A stretch of 64,000 nt of DNA from Mycolicibacterium mengxianglii (GTDB lineage: Bacteria; Actinomycetota; Actinomycetes; Mycobacteriales; Mycobacteriaceae). The stretch lies in assembly GCF_015710575.1 (NCBI RefSeq), contig NZ_CP065373.1:1550001-1614000 (forward strand), in the 5' to 3' direction. A program made the position numbers and the translations under genes. Under the pieces are notes generated by a model that was given only the letters and a program-made list of their open reading frames with translations, searched no databases and was not told where the DNA came from. Positions 25,393 through 38,130 of the stretch are shown here, one piece after another (positions within the stretch are counted from its first letter, which is position 1; every line of letters starts with the position of its first letter).

Positions 25393-28388
25393 TGAACATC
25401 CAGTGGCCAGACGGGCGGACCCCCGTACTGCTCAGCGCCCACGCCGAGGAACTGATCCGCGAGGATGCGCAGGCGATCCTGCGGTACCTCGATCAGGACC
25501 CGCGCGTCGCCGCGGTGGCGGCCCACCTCGCACGCGCCCGCCGAATTCGCAGGTACCGCACCATCATCCGGGCAGCTGACGCCGCCGAACTCGCCGACGC
25601 GCTGTCCGCAGTCGCCCGAGGTGAAGACCATCGGCTGGTCTCGACGTCGGCATGCAATGCGGCCCCGCGCGTTGCGTTCGTCTTCCCCGGTCAGGGCGGC
25701 CAATTCCCGGGCATGGGCGCTGACGCCTACGCTGGGCTCGCCGTGTACCGCCGGGAGGTCGACAGGTGCGCCGATGCGTTCGGCGCGGCCGGCTACGCGA
25801 CCCCGGTCGACTATCTCAGAACGGCCGGTGACCCGGAGGCATACTCCGAGATCGAAGTTCAGGGAGCACAATTCGCCCACGCCGTCGCGATCACCGAGGT
25901 GTGGAGGTCCTGCGGTGTAGTGCCCGACCTCACCGTCGGTCACAGTCTCGGTGAGGTCGCCGCCGCCTACCTGGCCGAGGCGATGACCCTCGACGAGGCG
26001 GTCGCTGTCCTCGGGGCCAGGGCGGCGGTCGTCGACTGGTTGTCCGGCGACTACGCCGTGGCAGCCCTGGGAATCACCCCGGCCGCGGCACAGCAGCTGA
26101 TCGCGGACAACCCAGGCTGGCTGGAGCTCTCGGTCGTCAACGCCGCCGAGTCGGTCGCGGTGTCCGGAGACCGGTCAGCGGTGAACGCCGCAGTCGGCGC
26201 AGTGCGGGCACAGGGTCTGCTGGCGCGGGAGATCACGGTCAATTTCCCGGTGCACACCAGTGTGCTGGACCCGCTGCGGGCGCGGGTGGAACAGGGACTG
26301 CCGTCGTCCCGGTTCACCGAGGGCGCCGTGCAGTTCATCGGTTCGGTCACCGGCGATGTCGTACCGGCCGGAACCGAGCACACCGGGTACTGGTACCGCA
26401 ATCTGCGCAGCACGGTGCGCTTCGACCGCGCGGTGGAGAGTGCAATCCGTTGCGGTGCAACGATGTTCATCGAGATTTCCAATAACCCCGCGCTGCTGCA
26501 CGCGGTGCAGGACCGGCTCGAGGATCACGGTACGGCGCCACGACCATCGACCGTCGTGCTGCTCGGCTCCGGTCAGCGCGGCCAGTCCTTCGCCGAGCAG
26601 CTCGCCGCGAACATCGCTGCCGCCGCCGTGGCCGATCCCGGCTACCGTTGGCGCGACCGCCTGGCCGGACACGGCACCGACCGACCCCTGCGGGATTTCC
26701 CCAACGCACCGATGCGGACGACCCACCTGTGGGCGGGTCCGGAACCGTTGCCGCCGCCGCTGACGACAACCGCCGAAACATGGCTGCCTGCGGATCTTCC
26801 GGTGGCCACCACGGTGCGGCGGGTGGCCGTCGTTGCCCTCGGCCCCGGCCGGCACCTGGCCGACGGTATGACGGCCGCACTCGACGCGCACTCCGGCGCT
26901 GTGCTCACCGCGCCTGCCGCCGCCGATCTGATCGTCGCCGTCGCGCCCGCGCTGAACGACCCCGACGTCGTGCACTCTGCCGAGCAGCTGTCGGCCGCAG
27001 TGGGTTCCGGCCTGTTCGGCTACCTGGACGCCCTCGGTCCCGACTGCCGCGACGTATGGTTGCTCACTGCGGGCGGCGAGCGCACCGGCCCCGCCGATCC
27101 GCCGCCCTTGCCGGCCCAGGCGGCATTGGCGGCCATGCATCGCAGTCTCGGCTTCGAGCACCCCGACCAGAGGTTCCACCACCTGGACCTGCCGTCGGCC
27201 GACCACTGCGCAACGGCGGCCGACGTGGTTCTCGCCGGTAGCGGGGAAGTGGCGCTGCGCGAGTCCGGTGCGGGGGCGGCGTTGTATCGGCGCGAACTCG
27301 CCGACCTGCCCACGGGCCTGCCCCCGGCGTGGACATTGGCCGACGGCGCCCTCGACGAGGTGGTGATCACCGGCGGCGCCGGCGCCATCGGCATGCACTA
27401 TGCCCGCTACTTCGCCGAGCGCGGTGCCAAACGTATTGTGCTGCTCAGCCGTAGCAGCGTCGACCCGGCGACACTGGCCGAATTGACGCGTCGCTACGGC
27501 GTCGATATCAGCTCGCCGTCGTGCGATATCACCGACAGCGCCCGCGTGGGTGCGGTGGCGGCCGAATTCGCCGGCACCGGAGCATCCTTGCTCATCCACG
27601 CCGCAGGCACGGCGACCTGGGACATCCGAGATCAGCTCACCGCAGCCGCAGTGCACCACACGCTGGCCGCCAAGGTCACCGGCCTGGCAACGGTCACCGC
27701 GCAGTGGCCGATACGCGCCGACGCTCGAATCATGTTGTGCTCCTCGGTGATCGGCGTCTGGGGTGGCAAAGGCACAGCGGCATACGCAGCCGCCAACCGG
27801 ATGCTCGATGTGCTGGCCGCACAACTGCGCGCCCAGGGTCGCCGCTGCGTCGCGATCAGGTGGGGGCTCTGGCAGCACAGTGGAATCGTCGACGCCGCCG
27901 AGACCGCCAGGGTGCAACGTGCCGGACTGCTTGCGATGACACCCGAGGCGGCGATCGAGGCCAGCCTCTACGACCATGTGGTCGACCCGCTGGTCTTCTC
28001 CGCCGACCCGGAACGGCTCGCGCGATTCCTCGGTGCCGAGCACTCGGGCGTCGCGGCGCCCGAGATCCACCCCGGCACGGTTGCTCCGGCGCCGGCAGGC
28101 GATGCTCCCGCCGAGGTGGTGCGCACCGAGTTGGCGGCCGTCCTCAACAGTAGTGACCCGGCGGCCCTCGATCTGGACGCGTCACTGTTCGATCTCGGCG
28201 TCGATTCGCTGCTCGCCCTCGATCTGCGGAAACGCATGAAACATCGCACCGGCCAGACAGTTCCGCTGGCCATCCTGTTGGGCGGTATCACCGGAAGCGA
28301 GTTGATCTCAACCCTCGCCAACACCGGGCCGGCGGATACCCAAACCCCCGCAGGGCCCGAAAGCACAGAAGGTGGGCACAATCCGTGA
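25392..28388 (+). CDS. mbtD: Mycobactin polyketide synthase MbtD (AT-KR-ACP)
   Basis: 998 residues. The acyltransferase (FPGQGGQFPGMG, GHSLGEVAA) occupies roughly 90-400. A ketoreductase follows in the second half (VITGGAGAIGMHYARYF; YAAAN at GTAAYAAANRM). The acyl carrier domain has Ser939 (LGVDSLLAL). It complements the KS-only MbtC to add and reduce one malonate-derived unit, giving the beta-hydroxy acid of mycobactin. It overlaps mbtC and mbtE by 1 and 4 bases. Confidence 0.92.
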   Translation: MNIQWPDGRTPVLLSAHAEELIREDAQAILRYLDQDPRVAAVAAHLARARRIRRYRTIIRAADAAELADALSAVARGEDHRLVSTSACNAAPRVAFVFPGQGGQFPGMGADAYAGLAVYRREVDRCADAFGAAGYATPVDYLRTAGDPEAYSEIEVQGAQFAHAVAITEVWRSCGVVPDLTVGHSLGEVAAAYLAEAMTLDEAVAVLGARAAVVDWLSGDYAVAALGITPAAAQQLIADNPGWLELSVVNAAESVAVSGDRSAVNAAVGAVRAQGLLAREITVNFPVHTSVLDPLRARVEQGLPSSRFTEGAVQFIGSVTGDVVPAGTEHTGYWYRNLRSTVRFDRAVESAIRCGATMFIEISNNPALLHAVQDRLEDHGTAPRPSTVVLLGSGQRGQSFAEQLAANIAAAAVADPGYRWRDRLAGHGTDRPLRDFPNAPMRTTHLWAGPEPLPPPLTTTAETWLPADLPVATTVRRVAVVALGPGRHLADGMTAALDAHSGAVLTAPAAADLIVAVAPALNDPDVVHSAEQLSAAVGSGLFGYLDALGPDCRDVWLLTAGGERTGPADPPPLPAQAALAAMHRSLGFEHPDQRFHHLDLPSADHCATAADVVLAGSGEVALRESGAGAALYRRELADLPTGLPPAWTLADGALDEVVITGGAGAIGMHYARYFAERGAKRIVLLSRSSVDPATLAELTRRYGVDISSPSCDITDSARVGAVAAEFAGTGASLLIHAAGTATWDIRDQLTAAAVHHTLAAKVTGLATVTAQWPIRADARIMLCSSVIGVWGGKGTAAYAAANRMLDVLAAQLRAQGRRCVAIRWGLWQHSGIVDAAETARVQRAGLLAMTPEAAIEASLYDHVVDPLVFSADPERLARFLGAEHSGVAAPEIHPGTVAPAPAGDAPAEVVRTELAAVLNSSDPAALDLDASLFDLGVDSLLALDLRKRMKHRTGQTVPLAILLGGITGSELISTLANTGPADTQTPAGPESTEGGHNP

Positions 28389-31300
28389 CTGACATCCACA
28401 CCGGGCGCGACATCGACCAACAGCGGCTGGCACTGCTGCGTCGCAAGCTCGCCGAACGCGGACTCGGTGCCCAGTCGCAGACCGGAGCCACGCCGACCGA
28501 CAGCCTGTCCGAAGGTCAGCAGCGGATGTGGTTCGTCCATGCCGCCGACCCGAGTGGGGCGCTGCTGAACGTGTGCCTGTCCTACCGCATCACCGGCGAC
28601 GTCGACGTGGCGCGGCTGCACCAGGCCGTGGACGCAGTTGCCCAGCGGCACAGCATTTTACGCACCACCTACCGCGCCGACGAGAACGGCGAACCACGAC
28701 CCCACGTGCACGCCGAGCTGCGCCCGCGCTGGGCCGATCACGACCTCACGGAACTTGCCGAGCATGCCCGGAAGCTGCGGCTGGAGGTGCTGGCGCAGCG
28801 GGAGTTCGCGGCGCCGTTTGAGTTGAGCACCGAGTCGCCGTTGCGGATCACCGCGGTGCGCGTTGCCGACGACGAGTTGGTGCTGCTCCTGGTTGCCCAC
28901 CACATTGCCTGGGACGACGGCTCCTGGGAGGTTTTCTTCACCGACCTGACCCGCGCCTACACCGGTGCGGAGTTGGGCGCAGCACCCACCGTCGTCATCC
29001 GCGACAACAGCTCCGCCGCGGCCGACGACGCCGAGTACTGGCGCTCGGTCATGGCGGAACTACCTGAACCGCTGGAACTTCCGGGTCCTACCGGATCGGT
29101 GGTGCCGTCGAGCTGGCGGTCGGCACGCAGCGTTCTCCGACTCACCGGTGACACCGCCGCGCAGGTCGCCGAACTCGCCCGCGCCAACGCGACCACGCCG
29201 TACGCGGTGTTGCTGGCGGTGTTCGGAACGCTTGTGCACCGCTATACCCATGCCGAGGACTTCCTGGTGGTCACGCCGGTACTGAACCGTGACGCCGCCA
29301 CCGCAGATGTCATCGGCTACTTCGGCAATACCGTCGCCATGCGACTGCGCCCCCGGGCGACCCAGAGTTTCCGGGAACTGTTGCAGCAGACCACCGAGAC
29401 GACGTTGGGCGCCTTCGCCCATCAGCGAGTCGGCCTGGACCGGATGGTGCGTGAACTCAACCCCGACCGCAGGCACGGCGCAGAGCGGATGACCAGGGTC
29501 AGCTTCGGTTTCCGCGGTCCGGACCGGTTCGGTTTCACCCCGCCCGGCGTGCACTGCGAACGTGCCGAGCTACGAGGCCATCTCACCCAGCTGCCCCTGG
29601 GATTCATGGTGGAGTTCGACGCTCCAGAACACGGCACCGACTCCGGCGGCGGGATCCTGGTGGAGGTCGAGCACCTCGTCGAGGTGATCGACCCGGCGCT
29701 GGCCGCGCAGCTGCTGGATCACTTCGCGGTGCTGCTCGAGGGTGTGCTGGCGCAGCCGGACACCACGCTGTCGCGGCTGGACTGCATGGCACCCGCCGAG
29801 GCCGCCTGGCTGCGCCAGGTGTCCCACGGCGAGGTGTTCGACACCCCGGCCAGGACCCTCGCCGAGCTGGTCGAGGCGCAGGTGCAGCGCAGCCCCGACG
29901 CGGTGGCGGTGGTCTACGAGGGCCGCCACTACAGTTACCGCGAGATCAACGAGGCCGCCAACCTGGTGGCGCACCGGTTGATCGCCCAGGGGATCGGCGC
30001 CGAGGACCGGGTGGCTGTGCTGCTCGACAAATCACCGGAGCTGGTGATCACCGCCCTGGGTGTGGTCAAGGCGGGCGCGGTGTACCTGCCGATCGATCCC
30101 ACCTACCCCGAAGACCGGCTGAACTTCATCCTGGGTGACTGCGACGCCGAACTCGTACTGCGGGAGCCGGTTTCCGACACCGACGGATACCGCACCGACA
30201 ACCCCACCGACGCCGACCGGGTACGCCCGGTGCGACCCGACAACACCGCCTACCTGATCTACACCTCCGGTTCGACGGGACAACCCAAGGGCGTGCCCGT
30301 ACCGCACCGGCCCATCGCCGAGTACTTCGTGTGGTTCGCCGGGGAATACCAGGTCGATGCCGACGACCGGCTGCTGCAGGTCGCCTCACCGAGCTTCGAC
30401 GTGTCGATCGCAGAAGTCTTCGGCACCTTGGCCTGTGGAGCGCGGGTGGTCATTCACAAGCCCGACGGTCTGCGCGACATCGGCTACCTCACCGACCTGC
30501 TGCGCGACGAGGGCATCACCGCGATGCACTTCGTGCCCTCGCTGTTGGGCCTGTTCCTGTCGCTGCCCGGGGTCAACGAATGGCGCACGCTGCGGCGGGT
30601 GCCCATCGGCGGAGAGCCGTTGCCCGGCGAGGTGGCCGACAAGTTCCACGCCACCTTCGACGCGATGTTGCACAATTTCTACGGGCCCACCGAGACGGTG
30701 GTCAACGCCAGCCGGTTCAAGGTCGAAGGCAAGCAGGGCACCCGGATCGTCCCGATCGGCAAGCCCAAGATCAACACCGCCCTGCACATCCTCGACGATG
30801 CGCTGCAGCCGGTCCCCGTCGGCGTGATCGGCGAGATCTACATCGGGGGAACGCATGTCGCACACGGCTACCACCGGCGCCCGGCGCTGACGGCAGAACG
30901 CTTCATCGCCGATCCGTTCACCCCCGGGGCGCGGTTGTACCGGTCCGGAGATCTGGCACGGCGCAATGCCGACGGGGACATCGAATTCGTCGGCCGCGCA
31001 GACGAACAGGTCAAGATCCGGGGGTTCCGGATCGAACTCGGCGACGTCGCTGCGGCAATCTCGGTGGATCCCACTGTCGGACAGGCCGTTGTCGTGGTCA
31101 CCGAGCTACCGCATCTCGGCAAGAGCCTGGTGGGCTACCTGACGCCGGTCAGCGGTGAAAGCCCGGTATCGGTGGACGTGGACCGGATCCGGGCACGGGT
31201 GGCCGCGGCGCTGCCGGAGTACATGGTGCCCGCCGGGTACGTGGTGCTCGACGAGATCCCGATCACCGCGCACGGAAAAATCGACCGCACCGCGTTGCCC

Positions 31301-33640
31301 GCACCGGAGATCGCCGCCGCCAACCCGTTCCGCGAGCCCAGCGACGGCACCGAAGAGCAACTGGCTCAGCTTTTCTCACAGCTGTTGGGGCAGCCGCGGG
31401 TGGGCGCCGACGACTCCTTCTTCGACCTGGGTGGACATTCTCTGCTGGCCACCAAGCTGGTCGCCGCGGTCCGTACGCAGTTCGGTGTGGAGATCGGGGT
31501 CCGCGAGATCTTCGAATTGGCCACCGTGTCCGCTCTGGCTGCCCATATCGACTCCGCTGCCGCAGGCACCGGCGCGCCCGGACGGCCCCGGCTCGTCGCC
31601 ACCCCGCACGACGGCCCCGCACCCTTGTCGTCCGCACAGCTGCGCAGCTGGTTCGCCTACCAGGTCGACGGTCCCAGCCCGGTCAACAACATTCCGTTCG
31701 CCGCCGAGCTCAGGGGTCCGGTGGACGTCGAAGCGCTCGCGTCGGCGATAACCGACGTGGTGAACCGGCATGAGATCCTGCGCACCGTTTATCGCGAAAT
31801 CGACAATGTGCCTTACCAAATCATCGAACCGCAGGCGCAGATCAGCGTCCGCCGCGCCGCCGGCGAGGGGGAGGACTGGCTGCGTGGTGAACTGGATCGC
31901 GAGCGCCGGCACATCTTCGACCTCGCACACGACCTCCCGATCCGGGCCGCGGTGCTCGCGACCGCAGACAAGCATGTGCTCTCACTGGTGCTGCATCACA
32001 TCGCCGGTGACCACTGGTCGGCCACGGTGCTGTTCACCGATCTGCTGACCGCATACCGCGCGCGGCGCACCGGCGAGCACCCGTCGTGGGCGCCGTTGCC
32101 CATCCAGTACACCGATTACGGGGTGTGGCAGGCAGAGCTGTTCGGCGAGGACGCCGGCGTGATGGGCCCGCAGCGTGCGTACTGGACGCAGAAACTGGCC
32201 GGGCTGCCCGAGGAAACCGGTCTCCGCCACGACTTTTCGAGGCCCCCGGTGCCCAGCGGGGTCGGCGACTCGGTGGAGATCAGCATCGACGCCGTAACCC
32301 GCGGCAAGCTCGCCGCTCTCGGCCGTGAGCTCGGTGTCACCGAGTTCATGGTGCTGCAGGCCGCGGTCGCGGTCCTGCTGTACAAGGCGGGGGGCGGCCC
32401 GGATGTGGCCATCGGCACTCCGGTGGCGGGCCGCACCGAAGCCGAACTGGACCAGCTGATCGGGTTCTTCGTGAACTTCCTGGTGCTGCGCAACGACCTG
32501 AGCGGCAACCCGACGGTGCGTGAGGTGCTCACCCGGGCCCGCGAGATGGCGGTGGAGGCCTACGCCAACCAGGACCTGCCGTTCGATCAGGTCGTCGACG
32601 CGGTGAGCCCGTCACGGTCATTGTCGAGGAACCCGCTGTTCCAGGTGGTGGTACACGTCCGCGAGCAGCTGCCGCAGGACCGGGTGATCGACACCGGTGC
32701 CGGCGGTGACACCTTGTTCACCGCGCTCGAACCGCCCTTCGATCTGGCGCAGGCTGACCTGTCGCTGAACTTCTACGCCACCCCCGGTGCCACCGGGGAC
32801 GGCTACCGCGGCCACGTCATCTACCGGCCGGAGCTGTACCGGCGCGAGACGGTACAGCGGCTGACCGGCTGGCTCGCCGGTGTTCTCGAGGCGTTCGCCG
32901 ACCATCCTGACCGCAGGCTGTCCGAGATCGAGATCACCGATGCCGCCGAAAAGACCCGCATCCTCGATCAATTCAGCGGCACCGTCGGTGCCGCCCGGGC
33001 ATACATCCTCGACGACGGGCTCAATCCCGTCCCGGTGGGTGTCGTCGGTGACGTCTATCTTGGCGGCGGCGCGTTCGGTGCAGCCAGGTGGGCGGACGCC
33101 CGCCGCACCGCGTTGCGTCTGGTGCCCGACCCGTTCACCGCGCACCCGGGTGGACGGCTGCACCGCAGCGGAGACCGCGGCCGCTGGACCCCCGATGGCC
33201 AACTGGAATTCGTCGACGACCGGAACCCGGAGCCACGTCCGGCGCCGACGCCCGGGGTGCTCGTGGCCGAACCGCCGAGCACCGACACCGAGCGCGCACT
33301 CGCGGCGCTGCTCAGTGACGTACTCGAAGTCGACGTCGACATCAACCGCCATGACGACTTCTTCACCCTCGGCGGTGACAGCATCCTGGCGGTGCAGCTG
33401 GCCGCCCGTGCCAAGGAATCCGGGGTGGCGCTGACGGCGCGCATGGTGTTCGAACATCCGCTGCTGCTCGACCTGGCCGCAGCCGTGGACGCCCGCGCAG
33501 CCGAGGCCGCCGACCATGGCACTACCGACCAGGGCACTACCGACGTCCACCACGCCCCGATGTCGGCATCGGGATTGTCGTCCGACGAGCTTGCCGAACT
33601 GGCGGCCTCGTGGTCCGGGGCCAGCGACGGTGGACAGTGA
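28385..33640 (+). CDS. mbtE: Mycobactin NRPS MbtE (C-A-PCP-C-remnant A-PCP)
   Basis: 1751 residues. The first condensation domain has HHIAWDD near residue 175. A complete adenylation domain follows ([30 protein letters not shown]) and a PCP with Ser1019 (GGHSLLAT). The second C domain has HHIAGDHWS, where His replaces the usual Gly after the catalytic Asp. After it comes a stub of about 75 residues matching only the A5-A8 part of an adenylation domain ([13 protein letters not shown] to [13 protein letters not shown]). A second PCP has Ser1666 (GGDSILAV). It activates the first lysine unit. The GTG start overlaps the mbtD stop. Confidence 0.92.
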   Translation: MTDIHTGRDIDQQRLALLRRKLAERGLGAQSQTGATPTDSLSEGQQRMWFVHAADPSGALLNVCLSYRITGDVDVARLHQAVDAVAQRHSILRTTYRADENGEPRPHVHAELRPRWADHDLTELAEHARKLRLEVLAQREFAAPFELSTESPLRITAVRVADDELVLLLVAHHIAWDDGSWEVFFTDLTRAYTGAELGAAPTVVIRDNSSAAADDAEYWRSVMAELPEPLELPGPTGSVVPSSWRSARSVLRLTGDTAAQVAELARANATTPYAVLLAVFGTLVHRYTHAEDFLVVTPVLNRDAATADVIGYFGNTVAMRLRPRATQSFRELLQQTTETTLGAFAHQRVGLDRMVRELNPDRRHGAERMTRVSFGFRGPDRFGFTPPGVHCERAELRGHLTQLPLGFMVEFDAPEHGTDSGGGILVEVEHLVEVIDPALAAQLLDHFAVLLEGVLAQPDTTLSRLDCMAPAEAAWLRQVSHGEVFDTPARTLAELVEAQVQRSPDAVAVVYEGRHYSYREINEAANLVAHRLIAQGIGAEDRVAVLLDKSPELVITALGVVKAGAVYLPIDPTYPEDRLNFILGDCDAELVLREPVSDTDGYRTDNPTDADRVRPVRPDNTAYLIYTSGSTGQPKGVPVPHRPIAEYFVWFAGEYQVDADDRLLQVASPSFDVSIAEVFGTLACGARVVIHKPDGLRDIGYLTDLLRDEGITAMHFVPSLLGLFLSLPGVNEWRTLRRVPIGGEPLPGEVADKFHATFDAMLHNFYGPTETVVNASRFKVEGKQGTRIVPIGKPKINTALHILDDALQPVPVGVIGEIYIGGTHVAHGYHRRPALTAERFIADPFTPGARLYRSGDLARRNADGDIEFVGRADEQVKIRGFRIELGDVAAAISVDPTVGQAVVVVTELPHLGKSLVGYLTPVSGESPVSVDVDRIRARVAAALPEYMVPAGYVVLDEIPITAHGKIDRTALPAPEIAAANPFREPSDGTEEQLAQLFSQLLGQPRVGADDSFFDLGGHSLLATKLVAAVRTQFGVEIGVREIFELATVSALAAHIDSAAAGTGAPGRPRLVATPHDGPAPLSSAQLRSWFAYQVDGPSPVNNIPFAAELRGPVDVEALASAITDVVNRHEILRTVYREIDNVPYQIIEPQAQISVRRAAGEGEDWLRGELDRERRHIFDLAHDLPIRAAVLATADKHVLSLVLHHIAGDHWSATVLFTDLLTAYRARRTGEHPSWAPLPIQYTDYGVWQAELFGEDAGVMGPQRAYWTQKLAGLPEETGLRHDFSRPPVPSGVGDSVEISIDAVTRGKLAALGRELGVTEFMVLQAAVAVLLYKAGGGPDVAIGTPVAGRTEAELDQLIGFFVNFLVLRNDLSGNPTVREVLTRAREMAVEAYANQDLPFDQVVDAVSPSRSLSRNPLFQVVVHVREQLPQDRVIDTGAGGDTLFTALEPPFDLAQADLSLNFYATPGATGDGYRGHVIYRPELYRRETVQRLTGWLAGVLEAFADHPDRRLSEIEITDAAEKTRILDQFSGTVGAARAYILDDGLNPVPVGVVGDVYLGGGAFGAARWADARRTALRLVPDPFTAHPGGRLHRSGDRGRWTPDGQLEFVDDRNPEPRPAPTPGVLVAEPPSTDTERALAALLSDVLEVDVDINRHDDFFTLGGDSILAVQLAARAKESGVALTARMVFEHPLLLDLAAAVDARAAEAADHGTTDQGTTDVHHAPMSASGLSSDELAELAASWSGASDGGQ

Positions 33641-36600
33641 CCAGATCCGAACAGTTACCCGCCATCGAAGACGTGATGGCGTTGAGTCCGCTGCAGCAGG
33701 GCCTCTACTCGCTGGCATCACTGACCGGCGACGCCGACACCGCCCCCGGGGATGACCCGTATGTCATCGCGATGGCAGCCGATATCACCGGGACACTGGA
33801 TGTTCCACTGCTACAGCAGTGCGCGGCGGCGATGTTGGTGCGCCACCCCAACCTGCGTGCAAGCTTCTTCCAGGGCAACCTGCGCAAACCGGTACAGGTG
33901 GTTCCGACCCGGGTCGACCTGCCCTGGCGGCAGGTCCGCGCCGCCGCCGAGGACGTCGCCGCCCTGGAAGCCGCCGAACGCAGCCGCCCGTTCACCCTCG
34001 CCAACGGCCCGGCGATCCGATTTCTGCTGATCGAGGTCCCGGACTCACACTGGCGGATAGTGGTCACCGCCCACCACATCGTCATCGACGGGTGGTCACT
34101 GCCGTTGTTCGTCGGCGAGCTGATCATGGCTTACCGCAGTGGCGGTGACCTCTCGGCATTGCCGCCGTCGCCCCGCCCGTACCGCGACTACATCGGTTGG
34201 CTGGCCGGCCGGGACCCCGAAGCCAGCCGCGCGTTGTGGCGGGAGCACCTCAAAGGTATTGACGGCCCGACCCTGTTGACTCCGGCGCTGACCGCGACGG
34301 AGCCGCCGGCCGGACGGCCGAGGCGGACCGAGGTGAAACTACAGCGCGAGGCCACCACCGCGCTGGCCGATGCCGCGCGCAGCCGCGGTGTCACTGTCAA
34401 CACCGTACTTCAAATGGCCTGGGCCACAATCTTGTCGGCCATCACCGACCGCGGCGAGGTCACCTTCGGGGTGACGGTGTCCGGCCGACCTGCCGAGCTG
34501 GCCGGCGTCGAAGCCATGGTCGGGCTGTTCATCAACACCGTGCCGTTACGGGTGCGGCTGGAGCCCACCTCTGCGGTGGGTGCACAGTTGCTGGCGCTGC
34601 AGCGTGAAGCGGCCGTGCTGCGCGAGCACAGCTATCTCGGCCACTCCGAACTGCGCGCCCTCGCCGGTGTCGGCGAGCTGTTCGACACCCTGCTGGTCTA
34701 TGAGAACTTCCCGCCCGGCGGAATCGTCGGATCCACCGAATTCACCGCCAACGGCGCGACTTTCCGCCCGGCGGAGCTGGAAAGTCTGTCGCACTTCCCG
34801 GTCACCATCGCCGCCCATCTCACCGACGGTGAACTCACGGTGTTCGTCGAGACCCTCGACGGTGCGCTGGGGCCCATGCGGCCCGAGGACATGGGGCAGC
34901 GGGTAGTCACCACCGCCCAGCGGCTGATCGCCGGCTGGGACCGGCCGCTGCGCGATATCAGCGTGCTGCTCCCCGCCGAAACCGAGCACCCGGTCGGCAG
35001 CGTCTCCCCGGCGGTATCCGGCGGCATTCACACCAGGCTGGCGGAAATGGCTGCGGCCCAACCGGATTCGCCTGCGGTGAGCTGGCAGGCCGGGGTGATG
35101 ACATACCGCGAGCTGGACGAGGCCGCCGACCGGCTGGGAGCGGCCCTGGCGGCCCGTGGCGTGCGTGCCGAGACGCCCGTCGCGATCAATCTGAGCCGCG
35201 GTCCCGAGTACGTGGTCGCGATGTTCGCGGTGCTCAAAGCCGGGGGAGTGATCGTGCCCCTGGACCCGGGCATGCCCGAGGAGCGGGTCGCCGACATTCT
35301 GGAGCAGACCCAGGCGACCGTGATCGTCGACGCCGGCTCCTATCACCAGTTACGTTCGACCGCAGCAACACCCGGGTTTCGACCGGCTGTGGTAGTTCCG
35401 GATCAGGCCTGCTACGTGGTGTTCACCTCCGGCACCACCGGTCGTCCCAAGGGTGTCGTCGGCACCCACCGGGCGGTGCTGGCCTACGCGGCTGATCACG
35501 CCGCGCACGTACTGCGCCCGGCGGCGGCGCGGCTGGGCCGGAAACTGCGCATCGCGCACGCCTGGTCATTCACCTTCGACGCGGCCTGGCAGCCGCTGGC
35601 CGCACTACTCGACGGGCACAGCGTGCACATCGTCGGCGACGAGTCCCAGCGTGACGCCGAGCAACTGGTCGCCGTCATCGCCGGTTTCGGGCTGGACATG
35701 ATCGACACCACACCGTCGATGTTCGCCCAGCTCAGGAACTTCGGGCTCCTCACCGAGGTGCCGCTGGCGGTGCTGGCGCTCGGCGGTGAGGCCGTCGGCA
35801 TCCCGGCGTGGCGCCAGATCACCGACCAGTGCACCCGCACCGGCATGTCGGCCTTCAACTGCTACGGACCCACCGAGACCACCGTCGAGGCGGTGGTTGC
35901 CGCGATCGGCGAACACCGGGCGCCGTCGATCGGGAACCCCACAGCCCCGACCGTGGCGCACATCCTGGACTCGTGGTTGCGCCCGGTGCCCGACGGAGTG
36001 GCGGGGGAGCTGTACTTGGCAGGGGACCAACTCACCCGCGGCTATCTGGGCCGCCCCGGTGACACCGCGGCCAGGTTCGTTGCCGATCCGGTGCTGCCCG
36101 GTCGCCGGATGTATCGCACCGGCGACGTGGTGCGCCGGGGACCCGACGGCGGCCTGCAGTTCTTGGGCCGCTCCGACGACCAGGTCAAGATCCGCGGCTT
36201 CCGGGTCGAGCCGGGCGAAATCGCCGCTGTGCTCCTCCAGCATCCCGGTGTGCGCAACGCCCATGTCGCGGTGCGCCGGCAGACCAGCGGACACCGGCTG
36301 ACGGCATATGTGGCGGCCGGCAACACCGCTCCTGCGGTAGCGGAGCTGCGGGCCCGGTTGCTCGCCCGGTTACCGCGCTACATGGTTCCGCACCACATCG
36401 TGGTCATCAACAAGCTGCCGCTCACCGGCAACGGCAAGGTCGATGAATCCGCCCTGCCCGCTGTTGATGTCGCCGAAGAGTCGGCCAGCCGGCCGGAAAC
36501 CGACACCGAGTCGGCGTTGGCCGCGCTGCTGTGCGAAGTGCTGGAATCCGCCGAGGTCGATGTCACCGCCGATTTCCTGGACATGGGGCTCGACAGCATC

Positions 36601-38130
36601 GCCGCGCTGTCGCTGGTACAGGCGGCCCGGCGCCGCGGATTCGAGCTGCGGGCCCGGTTGATGTTGCAGTGCCACAATATTCGTGAACTCGCTGCCGCTA
36701 TCGACAGCGGAATCACGGGCCCACAACCGGCCCCCGTCGACGAGACCAGGTTCGGTGAGGTGCAGCCGGCGCCGATCGTGTCCTGGATGTACGACGCCGG
36801 CGGCTTCCGCCGGTTCACCCAGAACCTGTTGATCGCCGTGCCGCCCGAGCTGAGCGCCGAGCATCTCGAGAAGGTGCTGCAGGGTCTGCTGGACCGGCAC
36901 GACATGCTGCGTGCGGTATTGCAGACCGACGGTCACACCCACCGGTTGCTCACCCGGCCCCCGGGCACGGTGCGTGCCGGTGAGGTGCTGCGTCGTGTCG
37001 ATGCCCCGGCCGGTGAGGTACTCCCGGCCGAATCCCGCGCTGCGCTGGACCGGATCGACCCGGCGGCCGGCACCATGCTGGCGGCCGTCAGCTTCGGCGG
37101 CCCGTCGCCCAGCCTGCTGATGTGCGTGCATCACCTGGCCACCGACGTGGTGTCCTGGTACGTGATGCTCGCTGACCTGGCGCAGATCGCCGCGACGATC
37201 ACCGCCGGTGAAACTCCAGAGCTGGAAGCGGAATTCACCACCTACCGTGAGTACGGCCGGTTGCTGGCCGAACGCGGCGACTCCGACGAGGTGACGGCAC
37301 AGCGGCAGTACTGGCTGGACGTCCTTACCGGACCGGACCCGGTACTGGGCACCAGGCTGCCCGATCCCACCCGCGATACCTGGGCAACCCTGCGTCAGCA
37401 CAATATCGTGATCGATTCCGACGAAACCCTGCAGCTGCTGGACCGGCTCGACGGGGCGGGCGTGGAAGTTCGGGACTTCCTGCTGGCCGCTCTCACCGTC
37501 ACGCTGGCGTCGTGGCGGGCAGCGCGCGGCGAGCCCGCCACCGGCGGTGCACTCATCGCCTTGGAGGGCCACGGCAGAGAAGACGTCCTGGTCGGCGATA
37601 CCGTCGACACCTCGGCGACGGTCGGCTGGTTCACCTCGGTGTTCCCCGTCCGCCTCGGTGCGGACGCGTCTCCTGTCGACATCGACGTGGCGCGCCGCGA
37701 CCCGACGCGCGCCCGTGCCTTGATCCAGTCGGTGGCCGAACAGGTGGCCACGGTACCCAATCGGGGCCTGGACTACGGGCTGCTGCGCTATCACCGGCGC
37801 GATCCGGACCTGACCGCAGCGGCCCAGCCGCAGCTCGAGTTCAACTACATGGGCCGGTTCGACCTGAGTTCCGACGGTGCCGGTGAGCAGGGCAAGCCAT
37901 GGTCGCTGATCACCGATCCCGTGCTCAACCAACAGCTTCCGACGTCTTCGGAGCCGGATCTGCCGCTGCGTTACACCTTCGACGTGATCGCGGTGGTGAC
38001 GCCGACCGAGGCCGGTCCCCAGCTACTGACCAGCTGGCGCTGGAGCGATCAGCTGTCCACCGTAGAGGAGATCGACGAGTTGTCCGCCCTCTGGCGCACC
38101 GCCATCACCACCCTGGGAGCGGCACTGTGA
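33637..38130 (+). CDS. mbtF: Mycobactin NRPS MbtF (C-A-PCP-E-type)
   Basis: 1497 residues. The condensation domain has HHIVIDGWS near 150, the adenylation domain has [11 protein letters not shown] and [10 protein letters not shown], and the PCP has Ser987 (GLDSIAAL). The last about 470 residues have the full set of epimerisation-domain motifs: [40 protein letters not shown] and FNYMGRFD. It adds the second lysine that ends as the caprolactam ring. No thioesterase is present, so the C-terminal domain may take part in release or cyclisation. GTG 33637 overlaps the mbtE stop. Confidence 0.92.
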   Translation: MTRSEQLPAIEDVMALSPLQQGLYSLASLTGDADTAPGDDPYVIAMAADITGTLDVPLLQQCAAAMLVRHPNLRASFFQGNLRKPVQVVPTRVDLPWRQVRAAAEDVAALEAAERSRPFTLANGPAIRFLLIEVPDSHWRIVVTAHHIVIDGWSLPLFVGELIMAYRSGGDLSALPPSPRPYRDYIGWLAGRDPEASRALWREHLKGIDGPTLLTPALTATEPPAGRPRRTEVKLQREATTALADAARSRGVTVNTVLQMAWATILSAITDRGEVTFGVTVSGRPAELAGVEAMVGLFINTVPLRVRLEPTSAVGAQLLALQREAAVLREHSYLGHSELRALAGVGELFDTLLVYENFPPGGIVGSTEFTANGATFRPAELESLSHFPVTIAAHLTDGELTVFVETLDGALGPMRPEDMGQRVVTTAQRLIAGWDRPLRDISVLLPAETEHPVGSVSPAVSGGIHTRLAEMAAAQPDSPAVSWQAGVMTYRELDEAADRLGAALAARGVRAETPVAINLSRGPEYVVAMFAVLKAGGVIVPLDPGMPEERVADILEQTQATVIVDAGSYHQLRSTAATPGFRPAVVVPDQACYVVFTSGTTGRPKGVVGTHRAVLAYAADHAAHVLRPAAARLGRKLRIAHAWSFTFDAAWQPLAALLDGHSVHIVGDESQRDAEQLVAVIAGFGLDMIDTTPSMFAQLRNFGLLTEVPLAVLALGGEAVGIPAWRQITDQCTRTGMSAFNCYGPTETTVEAVVAAIGEHRAPSIGNPTAPTVAHILDSWLRPVPDGVAGELYLAGDQLTRGYLGRPGDTAARFVADPVLPGRRMYRTGDVVRRGPDGGLQFLGRSDDQVKIRGFRVEPGEIAAVLLQHPGVRNAHVAVRRQTSGHRLTAYVAAGNTAPAVAELRARLLARLPRYMVPHHIVVINKLPLTGNGKVDESALPAVDVAEESASRPETDTESALAALLCEVLESAEVDVTADFLDMGLDSIAALSLVQAARRRGFELRARLMLQCHNIRELAAAIDSGITGPQPAPVDETRFGEVQPAPIVSWMYDAGGFRRFTQNLLIAVPPELSAEHLEKVLQGLLDRHDMLRAVLQTDGHTHRLLTRPPGTVRAGEVLRRVDAPAGEVLPAESRAALDRIDPAAGTMLAAVSFGGPSPSLLMCVHHLATDVVSWYVMLADLAQIAATITAGETPELEAEFTTYREYGRLLAERGDSDEVTAQRQYWLDVLTGPDPVLGTRLPDPTRDTWATLRQHNIVIDSDETLQLLDRLDGAGVEVRDFLLAALTVTLASWRAARGEPATGGALIALEGHGREDVLVGDTVDTSATVGWFTSVFPVRLGADASPVDIDVARRDPTRARALIQSVAEQVATVPNRGLDYGLLRYHRRDPDLTAAAQPQLEFNYMGRFDLSSDGAGEQGKPWSLITDPVLNQQLPTSSEPDLPLRYTFDVIAVVTPTEAGPQLLTSWRWSDQLSTVEEIDELSALWRTAITTLGAAL

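Noticed and set aside
26175..28070. Open frame of 631 codons on the minus strand inside mbtD
   Set aside because: It is the antisense of a clear PKS gene. Long antisense frames are expected where third positions are mostly G or C, and the translated product has no domain.
36370..37932. Open frame of 520 codons on the minus strand inside mbtF
   Set aside because: Low-complexity His/Gly/Arg-rich antisense of the epimerisation domain; no ribosome site and no recognisable fold.
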